Shown: positions 40,968 to 51,750, counted from the first letter of the stretch. The stretch is DNA of 64,000 nt from Asaia astilbis JCM 15831 (GCF_000613845.1 NZ_BAJT01000009.1:81591-145590); one strand, 5' to 3'. The notes: a model not told the origin generated them from the letters alone. Translations and numbers: made by a program.

Positions 40968-41784
40968 TGTCCGAGTGCCTGACGGAGCTCAGCGGTTTCC
41001 TGAGGTGAGAAGAGCCCGCGGCGCAAGAAGAGGTCGATCAGGACGAGATTGACGTTGAACTTGATGTCGTCGGTGTCACGGACGATCTCGAATACACGCT
41101 CCAACGGCATGAGCTCGAAGAAAGCGACCTCTCCATCGACGGGTTGGGGGGTGAAGCTGCGGGGGAGTACGAGATCGTAGCAGAACAGGGTGTCCTGTCG
41201 CAGGCCTTCCGGGCGCTCCATCGCGTAGCGTAATGTCGCCACGGGGCTGGCCTGCGCAGCGAGGGCGGGGGGGATGGCAGCTTCTTCCCCGGCTTCCTTG
41301 ATCAGGCTTCCATCGGGCTGAGCCCGGTACAGATTCCGCCCGCGGCCAGATGATCGAGTTTGCCCGGATCAAGCCGCTTGTTCTGGGCGCGATGCCCCAT
41401 CCAGAGAGAAAACCCGTCTGGCGTTTCCACAAGGCCATTCAGATGCACGCCAGCGGCGGTGCAGCCCAGCAGCGGCAAAGCTCCCCGGTCAATCCTGCCG
41501 ATCACCCGATTATCCGTATCGAAGACGTCAAAGAGCTCGTCATGAGGACGAAAAAGGCCGAGCGCTGCTAGTTTTTCTCCCAGCGGCTGCAGAGCCGAGC
41601 CGTCAGGCAGATGAAATTCGCCGCCGTGCGCATAGCCGAATGCCGTCATGGCGTCGAAAACACGCGGATCCGCAAGGCCGAAAGAGCGGTTACCTGCCGT
41701 AATCCGACGGCGTGCACCGGGCACGATCGCAGTGTTGCAGCGCCTTATGTGAGCGAGGAACGGGTCGAGGCTGTCGTGAAGCAT
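40964..41784 (-). CDS. NUDIX hydrolase with DUF4743 N-terminal domain (one frameshift)
   Basis: Residues from MLHDSLDPFLAHIRRCNT to about 120 form a DUF4743-like N-terminal domain, as in Tnr3/YJR142W-type NUDIX proteins. The NUDIX box is rebuilt across the break near 41308: reading GGAAGGCCTG for GGAAGCCTG gives AAGGICTGLSPMEGLIKEAGEEAAI, which fits GX5EX7REUXEEXGU with substitutions. The second part ends LRYAMERPEGLRQDTLFCYDLVLPRSFTPQPVDGEVAFFELMPLERV. Repaired length is 273. Similar proteins act on oxidised thiamine diphosphates; the substrate here is not established. Confidence 0.8.
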
Positions 41785-41873
41785 GAAAAGCGTTACTCTT
41801 CTATCAGATAGGCGACGATATCGCGTATCTCTGTGCGATTGCAAAACGCCTTCATACGCCTCACCTTGAGTGC

Positions 41874-43756
41874 ATGACCCTCCCACGAAAACTGCCTTTT
41901 GCCCTGACCAGTCTGATACGGGCGTGGCGACTGGTCCTGTCTCACGACATCCGCTTCTTTCGTCTCGGAATAGGCGTCACGCTTTTTCTGCTGGTCGCCG
42001 AACGGCTTTGCCTTTTGGGGACGCCGTTTCTCTTCAGCCGGCTTGTGGCGCATTTTTCGTCTGTCGATGCGCGTCTGACCCTCCCTGTTGCTCTAATTAT
42101 TTCTTATGCCGGGCTGATTTTTCTCAGGAGCGCGTTCTCTGCCTTGCAGGAACTCGTCTATCAGCCGTGGGCCAGCGGGTGCAGGCGCTCACCGCGCAGG
42201 AAGCTTTTCGCCATCTGCTCGATCTACCCTATCGCTTTCATCGGGACAGGCAGACAGGCTCGTTGACCCGAGCCATCGAACGCGGGTCAGAGGCAGCCGA
42301 CACCTTGTTGCGGCTGGCTTTGTTCAACATCCTGCCTGCGATCCTCGATACCGGGCTGACAATTGCGGTTGTGTTTTCGTTTCTCGGGGGACGCTATGCC
42401 TGTGTCCTTCTGATTGCGTTGCTGCTTTATGTTGCTCTGGCACAATGGTTCGTCCGTCAACGGGTGAGGGCCCGCCGTCAGCGCAATGAGGCCAATGGCA
42501 GGGCACAGCATTTCCTGCTCGACTCCCTTCTGAATTTCGAGGCAGTGCGGCATTTCGCCAACGAACCCCATGAGTTCGGACGCTACGAGAAGGCGCGTCT
42601 GGAGCAGGAAAAGGCAAGCCTGCGGATGACTTTGGTGGCAGGGCTGTCTTCGGTCAGCCAGAACGCCATGATTGCTCTTGCGACGCTGACGATTTTTCTC
42701 ATGGCAGCGCGCGATCTTGCTGCGGGTGCGCTCGATGTGGCGGCTTTCGTTTTGATCGGGACGTATTTGCGAACCCTGTATCAGGCCATCGTCTCGCTCA
42801 ACATCGTTTATGCGGGCTGGCGCAACGCCTGTGTCGATCTGGAGCATCTGACCGATCTCATGGAAGAAGCCCCTCGGAGCATCGTGCCTGTCTCAGGCGT
42901 CGAGACCGGGCAAGGAGAGGGGGATCGTGCTCTGGAGGAGGCACGACCCGCTTCTCTGGCCTTTGATTCCGTGCGTTTCGATTATGACGGGCGCGAGATC
43001 CTTCACGGTCTCTCCTTCAGCGCCTCTCCGGGTGAAACGATCGCCCTGGTCGGGCCGACAGGGGCCGGTAAATCGACCATTGCCCGTCTTATTCTGGGGG
43101 CTTACGCGCCCGGCGCTGGGCGCGTCCTTCTGGATGGTCGGGATGTGTCTTCGATCCCTCCAGCCGAGTTGCATCGTATCATCGGCGTGGTGCCGCAGGA
43201 GACGCAGCTCTTCAATGACACGATCGGTTATAACATTGCCTATGGTCATCTTGAGGCGTGTCACGAGGAAATCGTGGCAGCGGCTAGGATCGCCCAGATC
43301 CATGATTTCATCGACGGGCTGGAGCAGGGCTATGACACGCTGGTCGGTGAGCGTGGGCTGAAGCTCTCGGGAGGCGAGCGTCAGCGCATTGCTCTTGCGC
43401 GAATCATACTGCGCAAACCGCGGCTTCTCCTGCTCGACGAGGCGACCAGTGCGCTCGACACGGGAACGGAGCAGCGCTTGATGGACGCGCTGCGTCGCGT
43501 CACGGAACGGCAGACAACGATTGCAATTGCCCATCGGCTGTCGACCATCCGTCACGCGACCCGCATCCTTGTGATCGAAGGCGGAAAAATCGTTGAGCAG
43601 GGCGCGCATGACGCGCTCATGGACCTTCAGGGCCATTATTTCGCGATGGTTACCAATCAATCTGGTTCGGTATCTGGTTTTCCCGATGAGGTGGCCCTAC
43701 GTGTTGAGCCTGGACATTCAGTCAGGAAAGGAAAACTCCATGACAGAGCAGGCTGA
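41874..43756 (+). CDS. ABC exporter, Atm1/HMT-like half-transporter (one frameshift)
   Basis: An N-terminal membrane domain of six helices is fused to one ATPase domain. The frame breaks near 42166; reading CAGGCCGTG for CAGCCGTG gives ELVYQAVGQRVQALTAQEAFRHLLDLPYRFHRDRQTGSLTRAIERG, close to the Atm1 family text. The ATPase has Walker A GPTGAGKST, Q-loop VVPQETQLF, signature LSGGERQR, Walker B LLLLDEATSAL and the H-loop IAHRLSTI. Repaired length is 627. Atm1-type exporters move glutathione-linked sulfur or metal compounds and are often near Fe-S or thiol functions. Confidence 0.88.
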
Positions 43757-44084
43757 GGCACTCGCCCGCGACTTTCATCCGGACAAGGCGATGGAGGAAG
43801 AAATCCGCGAACAGGCCGCCAACGAGCTTTCAGACGCGCCGGATGCCATGGAGATCCCTGAGGAGCTGCGTCAATGCGGCGTGGTGATCGACAAGGCGAT
43901 CGGCTATCTCGTCGAGCAGAATCTTCCTGTCGAGCTGATCGCTTCTGCTCTTCTGGGTGGATCGCTCGGTGTACTGGCACGCACGACGGATGCCGACACG
44001 ATGATCCGTATGCTTCAGACGGCAATCGACAGTATCAAAGCGGGCGAACTGATCTGTACAGATGGGCTTTCCGACGGAGAATGA
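43740..44084 (+). CDS. Small acidic protein of unknown function
   Basis: I do not recognise a named family. The 114-residue protein is acidic and mostly helical: MTEQAEALARDFHPDKAMEEEI, then PEELRQCGVVIDKAIGYLVEQNLPVELIASALLGGSLGVLARTTDADTMIRMLQTAIDSIKAG. There is no signal peptide or membrane helix. It starts inside the last 17 bases of the ABC exporter gene, with AGGAAAGGA as ribosome site, so the two are probably co-transcribed. It may be a conserved acetobacterial protein, but this cannot be tested here. Confidence 0.7.
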   Translation: MTEQAEALARDFHPDKAMEEEIREQAANELSDAPDAMEIPEELRQCGVVIDKAIGYLVEQNLPVELIASALLGGSLGVLARTTDADTMIRMLQTAIDSIKAGELICTDGLSDGE

Positions 44085-44204
44085 CCGTCTTGCGACGCTT
44101 TCGGCTTGACGAGAGCGGGGGGGTCCGTCATAAGCCGCGCCTTAACGCGTCGTCGTATGCCGGGATTGGTCTCGGCGAACATATCACTACCGAGGATCAA
44201 GTCC

Positions 44205-44507
44205 ATGTCACGCCGCTGCCAAATCACGGGCAAGGGTGTGCTGACGGGCAACAACGTCAGCCACGCCAACAACAAGACCCGTCGTCGCTTCCTGCCGAAC
44301 CTGCAGGAAATCACCCTGCTGTCCGATATTCTCGGCACGGGCGTTCGTCTGCGTCTGTCCACCCAGGGCATCCGCACGGTTGAGCATAACGGTGGGCTGG
44401 ATTCGTTCCTGATCACCACGCCGAACCGCAAGCTCCCGGTTGACGCCCAGGTCATCAAGCGCCGCATCCTGCGCGCTCAGGAAAGCAAGGCCGCTCAGTC
44501 CGCTTGA
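44205..44507 (+). CDS. rpmB: 50S ribosomal protein L28
   Basis: The 100-residue protein begins [34 protein letters not shown], the L28 signature, and continues [32 protein letters not shown], ending in a basic helix. The ATG at 44205 is used rather than upstream in-frame starts because L28 always begins at this point. It stands alone here, away from rpmG. Confidence 0.97.
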   Translation: MSRRCQITGKGVLTGNNVSHANNKTRRRFLPNLQEITLLSDILGTGVRLRLSTQGIRTVEHNGGLDSFLITTPNRKLPVDAQVIKRRILRAQESKAAQSA

Positions 44508-44516
44508 GACTGACGG

Positions 44517-44550
44517 CTTTTGCCTTGCGCCCCTTCGGGCGAAAAGGCAG
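44517..44550 (+). terminator. Hairpin after rpmB
   Basis: TGCCTT pairs with AAGGCA, and inside them CGCCC pairs with GGGCG. There is no T-run after it, so it is only a possible terminator or mRNA 3'-end stabiliser for rpmB. Confidence 0.4.
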
Positions 44551-44742
44551 ATAGCATCAAAATTGGCCTTGAAAACGTGATCGGGTTGCTTCATTCAGCC
44601 ACTCGATCACAAGGCCCGACTTGGTCGATCCGGCTTCGACGTCTCCCGGATTTCTTCGGAAAAAGCGTCGATCTGTGACGGCCACGGCAAAGGTGTTTCG
44701 GGGCGGCCTGAAGCACCTTTAATCGCATTCTGGAGGTATCCC

Positions 44743-46847
44743 GTGTCCGAAAGCAGCGTCGCAGAAGCCAAATCGGCTCTCTCGAAGATCCGCAATATCG
44801 GTATCACCGCGCATATTGATGCCGGTAAGACCACGACGACCGAGCGCATTCTGTACTACACCGGCATGTCGCACCGCATCGGCGAAGTGCATGACGGTAA
44901 CACCACCACCGACTACATGGCGCAGGAACGTGAGCGTGGCATCACGATCACCTCGGCCGCTGTGACCTGCGAATGGGACAACCATCGCATCAACATCATC
45001 GACACCCCGGGCCATATCGACTTCAACATTGAAGTGAACCGCTCGCTGCGCGTGCTCGATGGCGCCATCTTCATCATTGAAGCGTTGCCGGTGTTCAGCC
45101 GCAGTCAGAGACCAACTGGCGTCTCGCTGACCGCTACAACGTTCCGCGTATCATCTTCATCAACAAGCTCGATCGTACAGGCGCCGATTTCTATCGCGCG
45201 TTCGACACGCTGAAGGAAAAGCTCGACATCGTCGCGATTCCGCTTCAGCTGCCGATCGGTATCGAAGAAAACTTCGTCGGTGTGGTCGATCTCGTCGAGA
45301 TGCGCGCCATTGTCTGGGAAGGCGGCGAGCTCGGTGCGAAGTTCCATTACGAGGAAATTCCTGCCGATCTGAAGGACAAGGCTGCTGAAGCCCGTCAGAA
45401 CCTGCTCGACACAGCTCTGAGCGTTGATGAAGCCGCGATCGAAGAATACTTCGAAAAGGGCGATGTCGACATCGAGACGCTGAAGAAGTGCATCAAGAAG
45501 GGTGCCATCTCCGGTGCCTTCCGTCCCGTCATGTGCGGTACGGCCTTCAAGAACAAGGGCGTTCAGCCGCTTCTTGACGCGGTCATCGACTACCTGCCGG
45601 CTCCTGACGAAGTCGAAGGTATCCGTATTGCGCCGCCGGAAGACGAGGAAGTTGACGAGAACTTCCTGCCGATCGTGCCTGTCGATCCCGATGGCAAGTT
45701 CGCTGGTCTCGCCTTCAAGATCATTTCGGACAAATACGGCACTCTGACCTTCGTGCGCGTTTATCGTGGCATCCTGAAGTCCGGCGACACCGTGATGAAC
45801 ACGACCAAGGGCCACAAGGAACGCGTGGGCCGCATGTTCCAGATGCACGCTGACGACCGTAAGGAAGTCAAGCAGGTTGGCGCTGGTGACATCGCTGCCT
45901 TCGTCGGTCTGAAGGACACCCAGACGGGTGACACCCTCGCCGACGGGACGGATCCGGTTGTTCTGGAGCGTATGCAGTTCCCGGTTCCGGTGATCGACAT
46001 CTCGGTCGAGCCGAAGACCAAGGACGCTGTCGAGAAGATGACGCTGGCCCTTCAGAAGCTTGCTGCTGAAGATCCCTCGCTGAAGCTCAAGACCGACCAG
46101 GAAACGGGTCAGACCATTCTGTCCGGCATGGGCGAGCTGCATCTCGACATCATCGTGGATCGTATGCGTCGTGAATACGGCGTTGAAGCCAATGTCGGTG
46201 CACCTCAGGTTGCTTATCGTGAGACGATCTCGCGTTCGCATATCGAGACCTACACCCACAAGAAGCAGTCTGGTGGTTCGGGTCAGTACGCTGAAGTCAA
46301 GATCGAGTTTACTCCGGTCGAGCGTAACGAAGGCATCAGCTTCGAGAACAAGGTCGTCGGCGGAACGGTTCCGAAGGAATACATTCCGGCTGTTGAAAAG
46401 GGCATCCGCATGCAGTCCTCGACGGGCGTGCTGGCTGGCTTCCAGACTGTTGACTTCAAGTTCACGCTGCTCGACGGCAAGTACCATGACGTTGACTCGT
46501 CGGCTCTGGCCTTCGAAATCGCTGCTAAGGCTTGCTTCCGTGAAGGCATGAAGAACGCCGGTCCGGTCATTCTTGAGCCGATCATGGACGTTGAAGTAAC
46601 GACCCCGAACGATCACGTTGGTGACGTGGTGGGCGATCTTAACCGTCGTCGTGGTATCATCCAGAGCCAGGAGACTGCCGGTTCGACCGTCATGATCCGC
46701 TCGCAGGTGCCGCTGAAGGAAATGTTCGGCTACATCTCGCATCTGCGTTCGGCAACCAAGGGCCGTGCGTCGTTCACGATGCAGTTCCATCACTATGATC
46801 CGGTGCCGCGCAACGTGGCCGACGAGATCATGGCGAAGAGCGCCTGA
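44743..46847 (+). CDS. fusA: Elongation factor G (one frameshift)
   Basis: EF-G drives ribosome translocation with GTP. The start is GTG at 44743, with a GGAGG ribosome site. Seen: G1 [14 protein letters not shown], switch [13 protein letters not shown]3 DTPGHIDF, G4 [10 protein letters not shown], and domains II-V through [16 protein letters not shown]. Near 45083 the frame breaks; reading GAAGGCGTTG for GAAGCGTTG gives [27 protein letters not shown], exactly the expected text, and 701 residues. An essential gene cannot carry this break in a live cell. It is not flanked by rpsL, rpsG or tuf here. Confidence 0.96.
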
Positions 46848-46876
46848 TCTTTCAGGGTTAAACCTGATCGACGAGA

Positions 46877-46905
46877 AAGCCGCCCCTTTGGGCGGCTTTT
46901 TTCGT
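46877..46905 (+). terminator. Rho-independent terminator of fusA
   Basis: AGCCGCCC and GGGCGGCT form an 8-bp stem with a 4-base loop, followed by TTTTTTCGTTTT, 30 bases after the fusA stop. Confidence 0.93.
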
Positions 46906-47097
46906 TTTGAAGGTTTTGTCTTGTCATCGGTCGAAACAGGCTGCGTAAAGCCGGTAGAGGGCCCTGCCTTTAAAGCTGAGCAGGATCATCGTAACCAGAC
47001 CAACCTTGAGAAGGATACCGATCCAGTGGCTTTGCTGGTCGGTTGTTGCAAGAAAGAGAAGCACGCTGCTCCTAATCAGAAAGAAGACACGCCATAT

Positions 47098-47640
47098 TTG
47101 CGTATAAAGGCGGAAGAAACGCGTCAGGGTGGGCGGGGTGTCGAAGCTTTGACGCTTCGAGGGGTCACGCGTCACGCTGGTGTGTCCGCGACGGCGGCGG
47201 TACCCCATTTCGGGACTCTTACAGGCTTGCGTTCTGCTCTCGCTGCTCAAGGCTATACCGAACACGCTCAGAGGCTCCTCTGTGCTTTGGAGGGAGAGAT
47301 TGACGGTCGCGAGCGCGGTGTCGGAAGCTGCCTGCAATCAGAGAGCCGGGCGACGTCTTTCGCAGCTGGGGCCGCCTATATCGAGTTCGCGCTCGATAAT
47401 CCGGATCTCTTTCGCTTGATGTTTCGACGCGCTCTGCTGGATTACACGCAGTTCGATCTCGCAATTGCCTCCGACAGAGCCTTCCAAGCCCTTCGGTCTC
47501 TCTCCGGGAAGGATGTGGCAGTCCCCGCGCGGCCTGCGCTCATGGCGGGTTTATGGGGGCGCGTGCATGGACTCGCAGTGCTTGCAATCGATGACATGCT
47601 CGGGATGTTTGAGACTGAGCAAGGAGCCGAAGAGGGTTAA
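47098..47640 (+). CDS. TetR/AcrR family regulator, start unclear
   Basis: The helix-turn-helix part reads GVEALTLRGVTRHAGVSATAAVPHFGTLTGLRSALAAQGY, a TetR DNA-binding domain. The C-terminal half, AAYIEFALDNPDLFRLMFRRALLDY...GLWGRVHGLAVLAIDDMLG, fits the WHG-type TetR C-domain. No ATG exists in frame at the right place: the frame runs back into fusA. A TTG at 47098 or GTG at 47026 may be used, or a base may be missing upstream. It lies ahead of the sugar ABC transporter, but a functional link is not shown. Confidence 0.72.
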   Translation: MRIKAEETRQGGRGVEALTLRGVTRHAGVSATAAVPHFGTLTGLRSALAAQGYTEHAQRLLCALEGEIDGRERGVGSCLQSESRATSFAAGAAYIEFALDNPDLFRLMFRRALLDYTQFDLAIASDRAFQALRSLSGKDVAVPARPALMAGLWGRVHGLAVLAIDDMLGMFETEQGAEEG

Positions 47641-47731
47641 AAAAAGCGTTTTTACTGGCCTCGCTTGAGGCCATGGAACGACCGGTCGCCATCGAGAATG
47701 GTATGCGGTGAAACATAAATGATAAGTAATG

Positions 47732-47747
47732 ATCACGTTCACGTGAT
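47732..47747. promoter_or_regulatory. Inverted repeat upstream of the sugar ABC operon, possible operator
   Basis: ATCACGTTCACGTGAT consists of two perfect 7-base arms with a 2-base centre. It lies in an AT-rich 230-base gap, 124 bases before the ABC ATPase start. Its size fits a dimeric regulator such as LacI or TetR type. The same gap also holds a 7-bp hairpin at 47656-47673 near the end of the TetR gene. Confidence 0.5.
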
Positions 47748-47870
47748 ATGCGTCTTTATTGCGAAATCATTATATTAAATTAATGAAAACTCTGCTTCTC
47801 TCAGTGTCAGCGGGAGGCGCCAAGGGGCAAAACCTCTCCAGATTCAGGCTCAAATCGGGAGGCTGGTCCC

Positions 47871-49429
47871 ATGACATTAACCCAACACATTACGGACCAA
47901 ACGCAGATGGGTAGTGCGCCCCTCCTGCAAGTGTCGGGTATTTCCAAGACATTTTCCGGGACCAAGGTTCTCAAGAATGTTTCGCTCGCCGCCTATGGTG
48001 GTGAAATCCTCGCTCTGATGGGCGAGAACGGGGCTGGCAAGTCCACGTTAATGAAAATTCTGTCAGGTGCGTACAGCGCAGATCCGGGTGGAGAAATTCG
48101 TATCGCCGGAGAACTCGCCAAAATCACGAACCCTGCCTCAGCGCGCGCTTTGGGGGTCGGCATCATCTACCAGGAGCTCGCGCTGGCTCCCAATCTCACC
48201 GTTGCCGAAAATATCCATCTCGGTTCCGAGTTGAGAAAGGGCGGAATGATCGATCGTGCTGCGATGAATAACGCCTGCCGGGGATTACTCAAGGAGCTTG
48301 GCGCGCCCTTCGGCCCCGAAGACACGCTTTCAAGCATGTCGGTCGCCGAGCAGCAGCTTGTCGAGATTGCCAGAGCCCTGCATCGGGATGTGCGGGTACT
48401 GGTCCTCGATGAGCCGACGACGGCGCTTTCTGCGCGTGAGACGGAGAGGCTGTTCACCCTCATCCGCCAACTTCGCGCCAGAGGTCTTGCGCTGATCTAT
48501 ATCAGCCACCGCATGGATGAAATCGACGAGCTGGCTGACAGGGTCTCGGTACTGCGTGACGGTGCGCATGTCGGAACGCTTGAAAAGCACGAGCTTTCTT
48601 CCGCACGTATCGTGAGCCTTATGGTCGGACGCGACCTTTCGAGCTTCTACGAAAAAGCGGGCAATCATGTGCGCCGTGACGGCACGCCGATCTTGCGGGT
48701 CGAGGGGCTGAGTGATGGCAAAAGGGTGCAGCCGGTGTCTTTCGAACTGCGCTCAGGCGAGGTTCTGGGAATTGCCGGACTGGTTGGTGCGGGTCGTACC
48801 GAGTTGGCTCGTCTGATTTTCGGGGCAGACCTCAAAAGCACCGGGACACTCTGGCTCGACGGTAAAAAGACCGATATCCGCTCGCCACGCGATGCTCTAG
48901 CCGCAGGCATCGCCTATCTCACCGAAGATCGCAAAGCGTTGGGCCTGTTTCTCGACATGTCCTGCAGCGGCAATATCAATCTCGGCGTGGTCGAGCGCGA
49001 TGCGCATCTCGGCGTGCTGGATCATGCCAAGGGACGAACGCGCGCCACGGGATCTTTCTCGTCGCTGCGGATCAAGGCCCAGAACATGCTGACCAATGTC
49101 GGCGGGCTTTCGGGTGGCAATCAGCAGAAGGTTCTGCTGGGCCGCCTGCTCGAAACGGGACCCAAGGTGCTGATTCTCGACGAACCCACCCGCGGGTCGA
49201 TATCGGCGCCAAAACTGAAATCTATCGCATCATCAATGATCTGGCGGCGCGAGGGCTGGGCATCATCGTCATCTCAAGCGAAATGGCCGAAATCATCGGT
49301 GTGAGTGATCGCGTGCTGGTCATGCGTGAGGGTCAACTCACCGGTGAGCTCGAAGGCAAGGCGATTTCGCAGGAAGCCATCATGACGCTCGCAGTCGGGC
49401 TCGCCCCCGCTGCTCCTCTTGCCGCCTAG
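47871..49429 (+). CDS. Sugar ABC transporter ATPase, RbsA/XylG type (one frameshift)
   Basis: A duplicated ATPase of the CUT2 class. First half: [16 protein letters not shown], Walker [11 protein letters not shown]-loop GIIYQELAL, signature [10 protein letters not shown], Walker [20 protein letters not shown]. The second half has a degenerate Walker A ([16 protein letters not shown]), [26 protein letters not shown] and LILDEPTRG. The frame breaks near 49197; one base more gives [46 protein letters not shown]. Repaired length is 519. It energises uptake together with the next two genes. A GGGAGG ribosome site precedes the ATG. Confidence 0.9.
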
Positions 49430-49441
49430 GATACTCCGCAA

Positions 49442-50460
49442 ATGAGCAACACTCTCAATCCGGCAGTGGTCGTGCCACCTGCTGCGCAGATGAACGCGCG
49501 CGTTACGACCCGCAGCCTTCTTCAGGCCGCAGGTATGTTGCCGGTGCTGATCCTTCTCGCACTTGGCTTTCACTTTCTCGGCGGACACCGCTTTCTCTCT
49601 GGCCAGAATCTGTCGATCATCGCCCAGCAGGCCTCGATCAATACCGTTCTGGCTTCGGGCATGACTTTCGTCATTCTCACTGGCGGGATCGATCTCTCAG
49701 TAGGGTCGATCCTGCTTTCGCCGCGATGTGCGGCCTTCTTGTGTCGGTCCTGCCCCATGTGGCCTGGCTTGCTGTCCCCGCCTGTCTGGGAGCAGGGCTG
49801 CTTATTGGCGCTTTTAACGGAATCCTGATTGCAGGCGTCAAAATTCCGCCTTTCATCGTGACGCTCGGAACGCTGACCGCCGTACGTGGTCTGGCTCGTC
49901 TGATGGGCAATGACCGGACCATATTCAATCCGGACCTGTCTTTCGCCTGGATCGGCAATGACGGCATCGCCATCACGTCGAGCTTCACCATTCCCTGGCT
50001 AGCCGTCATCGCTCTGGCTGTCGTGGTCGCGAGTTGGTTTATCCTGCGGCGCACCGTGCTTGGCGTCCATATCTACGCCATCGGGGGTAATCCTGCTGCG
50101 GCTCGCCTTGCAGGTATCCGCGTCGGCCTGGTGCTTATGTTCGTCTACGCTGCGTCAGGCTTGCTGGCTGGACTGGGTGCTGTGATGTCCTCGGCCCGTC
50201 TCTATGCCGCAAACGGTCTGCAGCTCGGTCAGTCCTACGAGCTGGACGCGATTGCTGCGGTTATCCTCGGCGGAACGTCCTTCGTCGGAGGTGTCGGTAC
50301 GATCTGGGGCACGCTGGTTGGCGCTCTCCTCATCGCGGTTCTGACCAACGGGCTTATCCTGATCGGCGTCTCCGATATCTGGCAGTTTATCGTCAAAGGT
50401 CTGGTGATCATCGTGGCCGTCGCACTCGATCGGTTCCGCGCTCCTGCCGCCCGCACCTGA
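49442..50460 (+). CDS. Sugar ABC transporter permease, RbsC type (one frameshift)
   Basis: An integral inner-membrane permease with about ten helices. Seen: ASGMTFVILTGGIDLSVGSIL, the typical RbsC text; then, after a break near 49711 (TGGCTT for TGCTT), AFAAMCGLLVSVLPHVAWLAVPACLGAGLLIGAFNGILIAGVKIPPFIVTLGTLTAVRGLARLM, and IAAVILGGTSFVGGVGTIWGTLVGALLIAVLTNGLILIGVSDIWQ. Repaired length is 339. It is 12 bases after the ATPase gene. Confidence 0.9.
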
Positions 50461-50508
50461 GTATCGTTTTCCTCGACTTTACTTCCCTTAAGTTCTGGAT
50501 GTTTCAAG

Positions 50509-51449
50509 ATGAATACGCGTTCAAAATTCCTCGTCGCTGCGCTGGCTCTCTCAACCTCTCTGGCGGCGCCGCCGGCGCTCGCTGATGACATCAGCAGTGT
50601 CGGCGTTCCGTCGGATCGCTAGGAAACCCGTATTTCGTGGCGCTCGTGAAAGGGGCCACGACCCAGCTCAAGAGTGACGCGCCAAAGGCCAGCATCAATG
50701 CGCTCTCGGCTGACTACGATCTGAACAAGCAGTTTTCCCAGATGGATAGCTTTGTGACATCCGGGGCAAATCTGATCCTGATCAACGGTGTGGATCCGCA
50801 GGCGGTGCTTCCTGCTGTCAAACGCGTTCAGAAGGCAGGAGCTGTGGTCATTGCAGTGGACGTGGCCTCGTCAGGTGTCGATGGGACAGTCCAGACCGAT
50901 AACGTTGCAGCCGGTCGTATCTCCTGCGAATTTCTGGCGAAGAAACTGAGCGGCAAGGGCGAGGTCGCGATCGAGAACGGCCCGCAGGTTTCGTCGATCA
51001 TTGACCGCGTCCGGGGCTGTAAGGAGGTCCTTGCCCGGTATCCTGATATCAAGATCGTCAGTGATGATCAGAATGGTGGAGGCGATCGCGATCTCGGCTT
51101 CAAGGTGATGCAGGGATATCTGGTTCGTTTCCCGAACCTGAAAGGCGTCTTCGCCATCAACGATCCGGAAGCGATCGGGAGCGATCTGGCGATCCGTCAG
51201 GCCCATCGTCAGGGGATTATCGTGACATCGGTGGACGGGGCGCCCGATATCACCGTTTCGCTCAAGGATCCCAAATCGTCGATCGTCGCTTCTGCGAGTC
51301 AGGATCCCTACCAGATGGGTAAGGACGGTGTCGCGATGGGACGCGCGATCAAGGAAGGGAAGATTGCCAAGGGAACGGTACGCCTGATGGCACCGACGCT
51401 GATCACACGGGACAATGTGGACAGCTACAAGGGTTGGACGGGAGAGTAA
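50509..51449 (+). CDS. Periplasmic sugar-binding protein, RbsB type (one frameshift)
   Basis: The signal peptide (KFLVAALALSTSLAAPPALA) lies in one frame and ends with DDISSVGV. A break near 50610 (one base missing) leads on to VGSLGNPYFVALVKGATTQLKSDAPKASINALSADYDLNKQFSQMDSFVTSGANLILINGVDPQAV, the type 1 periplasmic binding fold, with later GVFAINDPEAIGSDLAIRQAH and VTSVDGAPDI. Repaired length is 313. It is third in the ATPase-permease-binding protein unit. The ligand (a pentose, hexose or polyol) cannot be told from the sequence. Confidence 0.88.
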
Positions 51450-51458
51450 GAAGAAGCA

Positions 51459-51487
51459 GCCACCCCGGCGTCTGGCGCCGGGGTGGC
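51459..51487. terminator. Strong hairpin between the ABC operon and the GlsB-like gene
   Basis: GCCACCCCGGCG and CGCCGGGGTGGC form a perfect 12-bp stem with a 5-base loop. Neither side has a good T-run, but it lies between two convergent stops, so it probably serves as a terminator for both. Confidence 0.65.
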
Positions 51488-51492
51488 AAGTT

Positions 51493-51750
51493 TCAGTCTT
51501 GCTGTCTATTTGAGACAAAGATCCGGTAAACAAGGAGAAGGATCATCGCGCCGAAGACCGAGGCAATGAACCCTGCGGGCTGACCCTCATGGTAAAAATG
51601 CAATTTCTGGCCGATCCATCCTGCGAGCAGAGCGCCTGCGATACCCAGGAAGATTGTGATGATGAAGCCGCCCGGATCGCGCCCGGGCATCAGGAATTTG
51701 GCGATCAGTCCGACGAAAAAGCCGACGATCAGGGTCCAGATCAGATGCAT
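51493..51750 (-). CDS. GlsB/YeaQ/YmgE family membrane protein
   Basis: An 85-residue protein with three membrane helices: MHLIWTLIVGFFVGLIAKFLMPG, GGFIITIFLGIAGALLAGWIGQ and GFIASVFGAMILLLVYRIFV, with the conserved PGRDPGG between the first two. This is the GlsB/YeaQ (transglycosylase-associated) family of small stress-linked membrane proteins. Their exact role is not known. It is a single-gene unit. Confidence 0.88.
   Translation of the reverse strand: MHLIWTLIVGFFVGLIAKFLMPGRDPGGFIITIFLGIAGALLAGWIGQKLHFYHEGQPAGFIASVFGAMILLLVYRIFVSNRQQD

Noticed and set aside
45105..46793. A 562-codon open frame antisense to fusA
   Set aside because: It mirrors fusA codon periodicity, has no recognisable domain, and lies entirely within a confidently assigned essential gene.
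47656..47673. TGGCCTC/GAGGCCA hairpin after the TetR gene as a terminator
   Set aside because: It has a perfect 7-bp stem but no T-run on the + strand, so support is too weak for a call.
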